Both the position numbers and the translations under genes were made by a program. A DNA stretch of 5,393 bases, taken from contig CAKUMB010000036.1 of NCBI GenBank assembly GCA_934667475.1, positions 1 through 5,393 of the forward strand, written 5' to 3'. Source of the stretch: an uncultured Muribaculaceae bacterium. GTDB taxonomy: Bacteria > Bacteroidota > Bacteroidia > Bacteroidales > Muribaculaceae. Within the stretch, counting starts at the first letter, position 1. Every line of letters begins with the position of its first letter. The notes beneath the pieces were generated by a model. It was not told the origin of the DNA and searched no databases. It saw nothing but the letters and a program-made list of their open reading frames with translations. Positions 1 through 5,031 of this stretch are shown here, in pieces.

Positions 1-409
1 TATGTTTGCCACATATTGTGCTTACGATGGCATACACGGCTGCCGTTATGAAGTCACGGGAACACTCGAAGACCTCCGCATAACGATTGATAATCCCCTG
101 CACCTCCAAACGCAATCCCCAAATGGGAATTTCGTGTGGTGGGATTACAACTTCACCATACATTTTTAAAACATATCCCTTTGCTTCTGCAATTTCTTTT
201 GTCGCAGAAGTAACTTTGTCAGGAGTGTCTATACCTTTTTTACTCGTGGCATCCCTATTTACAAAATAGCGAAAATGGTTTTGCTGAATATATAATCCAC
301 TCTTTACCCTAAAGTCAATGTTACGACCGCAATGAAAACGTAGAAGGATTTCACTGCGATGTGTTGTCTCGTCAATACGAGAATAAAGTTTCAAATCAAA
401 GTTCGACAT
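1..409 (-). CDS. Mobile-element protein: integrase-arm-like N-terminus joined to DUF3987-like region (partial)
   Basis: An open frame of 136 codons without a stop runs from ATG at 409 off the left edge, so the C-terminus is missing. Residues 1-75 (starting MSNFDLKLYSRIDETTHRSE) have the pattern of the N-terminal arm DNA-binding region of Bacteroidetes tyrosine integrases: a short strand, then LLRFHCGRNIDFRVKSGLYI, then a lysine-rich stretch. Residues about 92-136 (EIPIWGLRLEVQGIINRYAE, then SRDFITAAVYAIVSTICGKH) look instead like the first helices of DUF3987, a domain found with primase/helicase-like proteins of Bacteroides mobile elements. The integrase core-binding and catalytic domains that should follow the arm are not seen in the visible part. 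The frame stays open upstream to 511, with alternative ATGs at 454 and 511. I chose 409 because it begins the recognisable region and lies just below a promoter-like box. Codon use is AT-richer than in the genes to the right. Both family readings come from pattern memory and are uncertain. A conserved fusion and a deletion-made chimera are both possible. Confidence 0.55.
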   Translation of the reverse strand, partial: MSNFDLKLYSRIDETTHRSEILLRFHCGRNIDFRVKSGLYIQQNHFRYFVNRDATSKKGIDTPDKVTSATKEIAEAKGYVLKMYGEVVIPPHEIPIWGLRLEVQGIINRYAEVFECSRDFITAAVYAIVSTICGKH

Positions 410-429
410 AAGTTGTATTTTTATAGGTA

Positions 430-462
430 CAAAGGCATATATTTTTGCCAACATTTTGCCAA
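430..462 (-). promoter_or_regulatory. Possible Bacteroidetes-type promoter for the minus-strand mobile-element gene
   Basis: On the minus strand TGCCTTTG (430-437) differs by one base from the TAnnTTTG -7 consensus. A TTG (460-462) lies 22 bases upstream, within the usual spacing. The predicted start of transcription would fall about 15-20 bases before the ATG at 409, which favours that start codon over 454 or 511. The proposed -33 element sits inside the 11-bp tandem repeat. The -7 mismatch makes this tentative. Confidence 0.25.
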
Positions 463-464
463 CA
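443..464. repeat. Perfect tandem 11-bp direct repeat
   Basis: TTTTGCCAACA occurs twice head to tail (443-453 and 454-464) with no spacer. It lies immediately upstream of the preferred start of the mobile-element ORF and overlaps its proposed -33 element. The 11-bp period is about one helical turn, so two bound proteins would sit on the same DNA face. An operator or an integrase arm-type binding site is possible. A chance slippage repeat cannot be excluded. Confidence 0.6.
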
Positions 465-505
465 TAATTGAAATCAAATGGAATTTTAAGAACTATTACG
501 AAACC

Positions 506-539
506 ATACATATATTATGTATATTGATTATCAATACAT
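506..539. repeat. Cluster of AT-rich inverted repeats
   Basis: ATACAT (506-511) is complementary to ATGTAT (517-522), which is again complementary to ATACAT (534-539). Nested inside is a perfect 7-bp inverted repeat around a single central base, TATTGATTATCAATA (522-536). The arrangement sits between the minus-strand mobile-element gene and the truncated channel gene. It resembles a dimeric repressor operator or a recombinase core site, but the stretch is so AT-rich that part of the symmetry could be chance. Confidence 0.45.
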
Positions 540-575
540 TAGCTTTTTAAGTTGGTTTCTTATGTTTATTTTAAA

Positions 576-842
576 ATGTGCCTTTACAGCATATTCCGGC
601 TGTTCTCGATAGAGGGCTGGTATGAGATTCCCGAAGCCATTGCCGCCGGCAGCAGTGCGGCGATGGGCGTGTTTGCCCGCTGCTATTTTTCGGCACTGAC
701 ATTTCTGGGAGGCATCATTGGCATGTCGCTCGTGAATTCGGTGTTCGTTGACGCCATGACCGAAGACAACAACGATGAGGTGCTTGAAAAGCTTGAGCAA
801 ATCGAAGCCCGGCTAAAGGACATGGACTGCCACCGGCAGTGA
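576..842 (+). pseudogene. Truncated ion-channel gene, 3' end only (Ion_trans family)
   Basis: The frame encodes the C-terminal part of a voltage-gated-type cation channel. RLFSIEGWYEIPEAI matches the pore helix and selectivity-filter region (compare TLESW in bacterial sodium channels, with the filter glutamate kept). A hydrophobic helix, FLGGIIGMSLVNSVFVDAM, matches the last pore-lining segment. An acidic charged tail (about EDNNDEVLEKLEQIEARLKD) is predicted to form a coiled coil. Family members are usually well over 200 residues with voltage-sensor segments S1-S4 and S5 ahead of this. Here the frame is closed by TAG at 540-542, leaving fewer than 100 codons, and the first residues before LYSIFRLF look unrelated. 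No promoter-like sequence fits the first ATG (576). I read it as a remnant cut by recombination or insertion near 575-585. A short expressed peptide cannot be ruled out. The intact tail shows no internal stop, so the truncation may be recent. Confidence 0.62.
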
Positions 843-947
843 GCCCACATGCCCAAAAGAGCAAAGTCAGCCCTCACCAACATCAACATCAAAACATTCG
901 GCCACAATCATTCAACCGTCACGCTTAAACCTTAAGAACCGTTCAAG

Positions 948-978
948 TTGCGGGGATGGGGATTTTTGACTACATTTG
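948..978 (+). promoter_or_regulatory. Bacteroidetes-type promoter of the glycosyltransferase-radC-PAP2 unit
   Basis: TACATTTG (971-978) matches the -7 consensus TAnnTTTG exactly. A TTG (948-950) lies 20 bases upstream as the -33 element, within the known 17-23 spacing. Transcription would start near 985, giving a leader of only about 20 bases before the ATG at 1005. Confidence 0.6.
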
Positions 979-1004
979 CGCTACACTAATGAATTGATTT
1001 TAAC

Positions 1005-2003
1005 ATGCCATATTTTTCTGTGATAGTGCCGGTGTATAACCGGTGTGACGAGGTCGACGACCTGCTCAAGAGTCTGGCAGCGCAGACGTGCAAAGACTTC
1101 GAGGTGATGATTGTGGAAGACGGCTCCACCATGCCATGCGGCGATGTGGTGAAGAAGTATGCCGGAGCCATCGACGTGCATTACCACTTCAAAGCCAACG
1201 AGGGGCGCAGCATAGCGCGCAACTATGGCATTGAGCGCGCCAGCGGCGACTACTTTGTGTTTTTCGACAGCGACTGCGCGATTCCGCCCGACTACTTCGC
1301 CACGCTGCGCGAGGCGCTGCGGCGGCACTACGTGCCCTGCTTCGGCGGCCCCGATGCGGCCAGCAGCGACTTCACCCTGGTGCAGAAGGCCATCAGTTTC
1401 TCGATGACGGCGTTCCTCACCACAGGTGGCATACGCGGCGGCAAGGTGCAGCTCGAGAAGTTTGTGCCGCGGTCGTTCAACATGGGCTATTCGCGCCAGG
1501 TGTGGGAAAAGGTGGGCGGCTTCCGCGAGATGTTCAGCGAAGACATCGACATGAGCACTCGCATACGCAAAGCCGGCTTTGAGATAAGCCTCATCCGCGA
1601 GGCCTTCGTCTACCACAAGCGGCGCACCAGCCTCAGCAAGTTTGCCCGCCAGACCTATGTGTTCGGCATGTCGCGCATCACGCTCAAGCTGCTCTACCCC
1701 GACTCGCTGAAACTGGTGCACTGCCTGCCCGCGGTGTTTGTGCTTGGCTGCCTGACCCTGGTGGTGCTGTCGGCACTGTGGCACTGGTGGGCCATATTGC
1801 CGCTGGCGCTGTATGTGGCGCTGCTGTGGATTAGCGCGCTGTGGAGCACTCGCAGCCTCGTCATCTCGCTGCTGGCCATCGTCACCAGCTTTGTGCAGCT
1901 GGGGGCCTACGGCGTGGGATTCATTCAGGCATTCACGTGGAAGATATTGCTGCGCCACGGGCGCGACATCGAGCAGGAAATAGCCATGCGCAAGGGCAAG
2001 TAG
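1005..2003 (+). CDS. Family 2 glycosyltransferase with C-terminal membrane segments
   Basis: This 332-residue protein transfers a sugar from a nucleotide donor, probably onto a lipid-linked or envelope glycan at the inner face of the cytoplasmic membrane. The GT-A fold is recognisable. It opens with FSVIVPVYNR (4-13), followed by VEDGS (37-41), the repeat-acceptor region NEGRSIARNYGIERASGDY (65-83) and the metal-binding DSD at 88-90. FNMGYSRQVWEKVGGF (158-173) precedes the catalytic-base region SEDID (178-182). From about residue 239 there are two or three hydrophobic helices (roughly 239-258, 261-280 and 285-306), then a basic tail, a layout common in membrane-anchored family 2 enzymes. No processive QxxRW motif is evident, so a single-sugar transferase is more likely than a polymerase. 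It is the first gene after a promoter and is followed 8 bases later by radC. The ATG at 1005 is well placed, because the nearby ATG at 988 meets a stop after one codon. Donor and acceptor cannot be told from the sequence. Confidence 0.88.
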   Translation: MPYFSVIVPVYNRCDEVDDLLKSLAAQTCKDFEVMIVEDGSTMPCGDVVKKYAGAIDVHYHFKANEGRSIARNYGIERASGDYFVFFDSDCAIPPDYFATLREALRRHYVPCFGGPDAASSDFTLVQKAISFSMTAFLTTGGIRGGKVQLEKFVPRSFNMGYSRQVWEKVGGFREMFSEDIDMSTRIRKAGFEISLIREAFVYHKRRTSLSKFARQTYVFGMSRITLKLLYPDSLKLVHCLPAVFVLGCLTLVVLSALWHWWAILPLALYVALLWISALWSTRSLVISLLAIVTSFVQLGAYGVGFIQAFTWKILLRHGRDIEQEIAMRKGK

Positions 2004-2011
2004 AGGCAGCT

Positions 2012-2755
2012 ATGAACCAACGTCACCACTACACCGACAGCCTTGTGGCCGAAAAGCCGGCAGCCGACGAGTGCAAGTCGCTCAAGACCACCGTGGCCAC
2101 CGAAGACCGCCCGCGCGAGAAGGCCATGGCCAACGGACTGCCGTCGCTGACCAACGCCGAGCTGCTGGCGGCCCTCATAGGCACGGGCACGCGCGGCTGC
2201 TCGGTGGTGGACCTGTGCCAGCGCATAATGAATCTGGCCGAGAACCACATCTACAACCTGGTGAAGATGTCGGTGGGCGACATACGCCGCTTTCCGGGCA
2301 TAGGCCTTGTCAAAGCCATTCAAATAGGCGCCGCCCTGGAGCTTGCCAAGCGCTACCAGCGCGAGCCCTATGTTGAAAACGAGCAGATACGCTCGAGCGA
2401 AGACGCCTACCACTATCTGCGCTCCAGCATGGAGGCGCTCGACCACGAGGAGATGCGCATGCTAATTCTCAGCCGCTCGAAGCGCATCACAGGGCAGGTG
2501 CTGATAAGCACGGGCGGCACATCGTCGACCGTGGCCGACATCAAGCTGATTCTGCGCCGCGCCCTCGAGCGGCAGGCCGACGGCATACTGCTGGCACACA
2601 ACCACCCCAGCAACAACCCCACTCCCAGCGCAGCCGACGACAACCTGACCCGCCGCCTGGCAGAGGGATGCAAGGCTGTGGACATCGAGCTGGTTGACCA
2701 CCTGGTGGTGTGCCGCCAAGACTACTACAGCTATGTGGACCACGGCAAACTGTGA
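2012..2755 (+). CDS. radC: RadC family protein (JAMM/MPN domain)
   Basis: The 247-residue product has an N-terminal region with the family's EDRPREKAMANG-type opening (31-42) and LTNAELLAALIGTGT (46-60). A helix-hairpin-helix-like stretch follows, RRFPGIGLVKAIQIGAALEL (92-111). The C-terminal JAMM metalloprotease-like domain has Glu146/147 in HEEMRML and the metal-binding set His196, His198 and Asp209 in AHNHPSNNPTPSAADD. All key residues are present, but Asn replaces the Gly that usually follows HPS. RadC was once linked to DNA repair. Its real role is unresolved and no protease substrate is known. The frame is open far upstream into the glycosyltransferase gene, but ATG 2012 is the sensible start: AGAGG at 2002-2006, overlapping the upstream stop codon, sits 5 bases before it. 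About 30 residues precede the conserved region, somewhat more than in typical members of about 225-230 residues. The 8-base gap implies co-transcription with the glycosyltransferase. Confidence 0.93.
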   Translation: MNQRHHYTDSLVAEKPAADECKSLKTTVATEDRPREKAMANGLPSLTNAELLAALIGTGTRGCSVVDLCQRIMNLAENHIYNLVKMSVGDIRRFPGIGLVKAIQIGAALELAKRYQREPYVENEQIRSSEDAYHYLRSSMEALDHEEMRMLILSRSKRITGQVLISTGGTSSTVADIKLILRRALERQADGILLAHNHPSNNPTPSAADDNLTRRLAEGCKAVDIELVDHLVVCRQDYYSYVDHGKL

Positions 2756-2801
2756 TTCACATAGCGCTCAGGCAAAAAAAGGACAACCGGACAACAACGC
2801 A

Positions 2802-3446
2802 ATGACTATAAAGAAAACAGTGCTGTGCACAATGGCCGCCGCCATGTGCGCTCAGGCCCCGACGGCCGCGCAAGATGCCGCGGGAGGTGGCAGCCAGGCT
2901 GCCACTGAGGCCGCTGTGCGCACAAGCTACACACTCGACAACTGCATGCAGTTTGCCCCAGCGGCAGCAGTGCTGGCTCTCGACCTGACAGGGGTGAAAA
3001 ACGAATACGGCCTGCGCCACCGCATGGCCATGCGGGCGGTGTCGGCGCTGCTCACCGTGGGCGTGAGCAAGGGGCTGAAAAGCGCGGTGAGCGAGCGTCG
3101 GCCCGACGGATCGGACTGCCGCGCCTTTCCATCGGGACATGCCGCCATAGCATTTATGGGCGCCGAGATGCTGTGGCAGGAGCACCGGCACGCCAGCCCG
3201 TGGATATGGGCCGGCGGATATGCAGTGGCCACAGCCACAGCCGTGCTGCGCGTGCACCACAAGCGGCACTATGTGCACGACGTGATAGCAGGCGCCGCCA
3301 TTGGCGTGGGCTGCACCAAACTGGTATACTGGCTTTACCCCAAAATAGTGCGCGGGGCGCGCCAGGCATCGGGCAGTGCCACCATCACAGCCGTGCCGTT
3401 CTACGACGGCCACTCGGCCGGATGCTCGGCCATGCTCACATTCTGA
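2802..3446 (+). CDS. PAP2-type (phosphatidic acid phosphatase) phosphatase, exported
   Basis: The 214-residue product begins with a signal-peptide-like segment: MTIKKTVLC, then an Ala-rich core ending near APTAAQDA, with likely type I cleavage around 22-25. The PAP2 triad is present. C1 is Lys93-x6-Arg100-Pro101 (KSAVSERRP). C2 is FPSGH, with P110-H113 forming the PSGH core. C3 is Arg150-x5-His156-x3-Asp160 (RVHHKRHYVHD), where the usual leading Ser is Leu. The active site should face the periplasm. Substrates of the family include phosphatidic acid, undecaprenyl pyrophosphate, phosphatidylglycerol phosphate and lipid A phosphates, and none can be chosen from the sequence. The hydrophobic helices around 52-62, 77-90, 133-149 and 160-178 are modest. 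The ATG at 2802 is preferred because the longer open frame starts inside radC and lacks the signal peptide at its front. It lies 46 bases after radC with no promoter-like box between, so read-through from the same unit is likely. Confidence 0.85.
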   Translation: MTIKKTVLCTMAAAMCAQAPTAAQDAAGGGSQAATEAAVRTSYTLDNCMQFAPAAAVLALDLTGVKNEYGLRHRMAMRAVSALLTVGVSKGLKSAVSERRPDGSDCRAFPSGHAAIAFMGAEMLWQEHRHASPWIWAGGYAVATATAVLRVHHKRHYVHDVIAGAAIGVGCTKLVYWLYPKIVRGARQASGSATITAVPFYDGHSAGCSAMLTF

Positions 3447-3491
3447 ACAGACGCATTACAGAAATTTATCGGTAATTTTACACGCTATTTT

Positions 3492-3522
3492 TTTGATAAC
3501 CCCAACAGTTGCAGTATCTTTG
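3492..3522 (+). promoter_or_regulatory. Strong Bacteroidetes-type promoter of the aldolase gene
   Basis: TATCTTTG (3515-3522) matches the -7 consensus TAnnTTTG, and TTTG (3492-3495) lies 19 bases upstream as the -33 element, within a T-rich run. Transcription should start around 3528-3530, giving a leader of roughly 105-110 bases before the ATG at 3637. This is the best promoter match in the window, fitting a highly expressed glycolytic gene. Confidence 0.75.
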
Positions 3523-3541
3523 CACCCAGATAATCAATAAA

Positions 3542-3585
3542 GGTGCCAAAATGGCAACCCACGGGAGCATGGCACGCTTTTTGGC
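3542..3585 (+). promoter_or_regulatory. Structured 5' leader of the aldolase mRNA
   Basis: Two mutually exclusive pairings can be drawn. A small hairpin pairs GGTGCCA (3542-3548) with TGGC/ACC (3552-3559, one bulged A) around an AAA loop. A long-range helix pairs GCCAAAA (3545-3551) perfectly with TTTTGGC (3579-3585). Both sequester the start of a 14-codon upstream ORF. The rest of the leader (3596-3636) is A/T-rich and unstructured. No known riboswitch class is recognised. Confidence 0.35.
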
Positions 3586-3595
3586 TACACTATAA
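3551..3595 (+). CDS. Possible 14-residue upstream ORF in the aldolase leader
   Basis: ATG at 3551 opens a frame encoding MATHGSMARFLATL and ends at TAA (3593-3595), 41 bases before the aldolase start. AAAGG (about 3539-3543) lies 7 bases ahead of the ATG, so translation is possible. The composition shows no run of one amino acid as in classical attenuator peptides. It lies wholly inside the predicted transcript and overlaps the leader hairpins. It may be coincidental. Confidence 0.25.
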   Translation: MATHGSMARFLATL

Positions 3596-3636
3596 AACGG
3601 AAATAAAGTTACTAATAAAAATAAATTATAACGAAA

Positions 3637-4641
3637 ATGGTAAGTTATAAAGATCTGGGTCTTGTCAACACCCGCGAGATGTTTGCCAAGGCAATCAAAG
3701 GAGGATATGCAATTCCTGCATTCAACTTCAACAACATGGAGCAGCTTCAGGCCATAATCAAGGCTTGCGCTGACACTAAGTCACCCGTAATTCTGCAAGT
3801 TTCTAAGGGCGCACGCAACTACGCCAACCAGACCCTGCTTCGCTACATGGCACAGGGCGCTGTGGAATATGCCAAGGAACTGGGCTGGGAGAATCCGCAA
3901 ATCTGCCTCCACCTCGACCACGGCGACAGCTTCGAGCTGTGCAAGAGCTGCGTTGACTTTGGATTCTCATCGGTGATGATCGATGGCTCTTCGCTCCCCT
4001 ACGAGGAGAATATCGCCCTCACTAAGAAGGTGGTTGACTACGCACACCAGTTCGACGTTACCGTTGAGGGCGAGCTTGGCGTGCTGGCAGGTGTTGAAGA
4101 CGAGGTTTCGGCCGAGGAGTCGCACTACACTCAGCCCAGCGAGGTTATCGACTTCACTAAGCGCACCGGCGTTGACTCGCTTGCAATCTCTATCGGCACC
4201 AGCCACGGCGCCTACAAGTTCAAGCCCGAGCAGTGCACACGCGACCCGAAGACCGGCCGCCTCGTGCCGCCGCCACTGGCATTCGACATCCTCGACGAAA
4301 TCATGGAGAAGCTGCCCGGATTCCCCATCGTGCTCCACGGATCTTCTTCAGTTCCGCAAGAATACGTTGACATGATTAACCAATATGGCGGCAAGCTGCC
4401 CGACGCAGTTGGCATCCCCGAAGAGCAGCTGCGCAAAGCTGCCAAGAGCGCCGTTTGCAAAATCAACATCGACTCCGACTCACGTCTGGCCTTCACCGCA
4501 GCAGTGCGCAAGGTGTTCCACGACAAGCCGGGCGAATTCGACCCCCGCAAATATTGCGGTCCCGCTCGCGACCTCATGGAGGAGATGTACAAGCACAAAA
4601 TCATCAACGTGCTTGGCAGCGACGGCAAGGCTGCCGATTGA
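3637..4641 (+). CDS. fba: Class II fructose-1,6-bisphosphate aldolase
   Basis: This cytoplasmic zinc enzyme splits fructose 1,6-bisphosphate into dihydroxyacetone phosphate and glyceraldehyde 3-phosphate in glycolysis, and runs in reverse in gluconeogenesis. The 334 residues form one (beta/alpha)8 barrel. Visible active-site elements are AFNFNNMEQ (28-36) and LHLDHGDS (91-98, catalytic Asp94 and zinc ligand His95). VEGELG (143-148), GTSHGAYKF (187-195, zinc ligand His190) and VLHGSSSVP (232-240, zinc ligand His234) follow, then the phosphate-binding KINIDSDSR (275-283). Length is normal for Bacteroidales class II aldolases and nothing is missing. The gene has its own promoter and terminator, so it is monocistronic. 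The sequence before the ATG is A/T-rich without a Shine-Dalgarno motif, a frequent trait of strongly translated Bacteroidetes genes. Codon choice is visibly different from its neighbours (more GTT, TCT and ATC), as expected for a highly expressed housekeeping gene. Confidence 0.97.
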   Translation: MVSYKDLGLVNTREMFAKAIKGGYAIPAFNFNNMEQLQAIIKACADTKSPVILQVSKGARNYANQTLLRYMAQGAVEYAKELGWENPQICLHLDHGDSFELCKSCVDFGFSSVMIDGSSLPYEENIALTKKVVDYAHQFDVTVEGELGVLAGVEDEVSAEESHYTQPSEVIDFTKRTGVDSLAISIGTSHGAYKFKPEQCTRDPKTGRLVPPPLAFDILDEIMEKLPGFPIVLHGSSSVPQEYVDMINQYGGKLPDAVGIPEEQLRKAAKSAVCKINIDSDSRLAFTAAVRKVFHDKPGEFDPRKYCGPARDLMEEMYKHKIINVLGSDGKAAD

Positions 4642-4653
4642 TAGCCAGCATAG

Positions 4654-4669
4654 CGCCGCCACAGCGGCG
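4654..4669 (+). other. GC-rich hairpin just after the aldolase stop codon
   Basis: CGCCGC and GCGGCG pair around a CACA loop, 12 bases after the TGA at 4639-4641. No T-run follows, so it is not a terminator by itself. Together with the intrinsic terminator 17 bases further on it could protect the mRNA 3' end. Confidence 0.45.
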
Positions 4670-4686
4670 GCATGACGCATAACCAC

Positions 4687-4727
4687 AAATCCCGAAGATT
4701 CCTTTTGGAAGGCTTCGGGATTTTTTT
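4687..4727 (+). terminator. Intrinsic terminator of the aldolase gene
   Basis: AAATCCCGAAG (4687-4697) pairs perfectly with CTTCGGGATTT (4713-4723), and the T-run continues to 4727. Inside the loop a second short stem, TTCC-TTTT-GGAA (4699-4710), extends the helix after a small bulge. Because the A-run on the left mirrors the T-run, it could also act on the other strand. Confidence 0.93.
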
Positions 4728-4967
4728 GCGCCACTGCAATGGCAGCAAGCCCACAATCGCACAATTTACCCATAGATTGTTTTTTTCACCTTCCACAGAC
4801 TATCACGGACATGCTTTTTCCTGACGATAAGGCAGAAAGGCACATTGCATGATGCTTTTGGGACAGAAAGACATAAACACTTAATTAACTACACGAGATT
4901 TGATTTGGGTTGTGGGGACCAGGCACGCCCACTACCGGCAACGGTGATTTGGTGGGTATATATGCAA
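4728..4967. other. Gene-free intergenic stretch with a nested hairpin
   Basis: Together with the terminator and spacer to its right, this makes about 300 bases between two convergent genes. Short open frames here have no recognisable protein and no clear promoter was found. Near the right end, CCCAC (4928-4932) can pair with GTGGG either upstream (4912-4916) or downstream (4952-4956). The downstream option encloses a small ACCG-GCAA-CGGT stem with a GNRA-type loop (4934-4945). TGATTTGG is repeated at 4901-4908 and 4945-4952. The function is unknown. Confidence 0.3.
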
Positions 4968-5001
4968 AGCGGCGGCATTGCCTCGAGGCAATGCCGCCGC
5001 T
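4968..5001. terminator. Perfect 34-bp palindrome, probable terminator of the minus-strand carrier gene
   Basis: Every base from 4968 to 5001 pairs with its mirror (centre 4984/4985, CTCGAG in the middle). The hairpin is therefore a 15-bp stem with a TCGA loop, with arms rich in GCGGCGG/CCGCCGC. It lies 31 bases beyond the stop of the minus-strand biotin carrier gene. Read on the minus strand it is followed by only TTT, a weak U-tract. On the plus strand TATTTATTTT follows. It probably stops or processes transcripts from that side, and may work in both directions. Confidence 0.7.
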
Positions 5002-5031
5002 ATTTATTTTGCAGATGTGCGTTTTCAGTTT

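Noticed and set aside
87..269. Plus-strand 60-residue ORF near the left edge
   Set aside because: It lies antisense to the longer open frame on the minus strand, which has recognisable domain-like sequence. The plus-strand product shows no family resemblance.
522..536. TATTGATTATCAATA as a Fur box
   Set aside because: It shares a few bases with the Fur consensus but lacks the hexamer series, and no iron-related gene is next to it.
981..1958. Long 325-residue minus-strand ORF opposite the glycosyltransferase
   Set aside because: It is His/Ala/Gln-rich, low-complexity and antisense to a clear GT2 gene. It is a shadow of GC-rich codon use.
1841..2011. N-terminal extension of radC into the glycosyltransferase gene
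   Set aside because: The extension overlaps GT2 codons in another frame and encodes shadow-like sequence. ATG 2012 has a Shine-Dalgarno match and the right distance to the conserved region.
2757..3413. 218-residue minus-strand ORF opposite the PAP2 gene
   Set aside because: It has a shadow-type composition (Ala, His, Gly, Cys) and no motif. The plus strand carries the full PAP2 triad.
3455..3480. ATTAC/GTAAT inverted repeat after the PAP2 gene as a terminator
   Set aside because: The stem is only 5 A/T-rich pairs with a 12-base loop and a short TTTTA tail, too weak to call. No better terminator is seen between 3447 and 3491.
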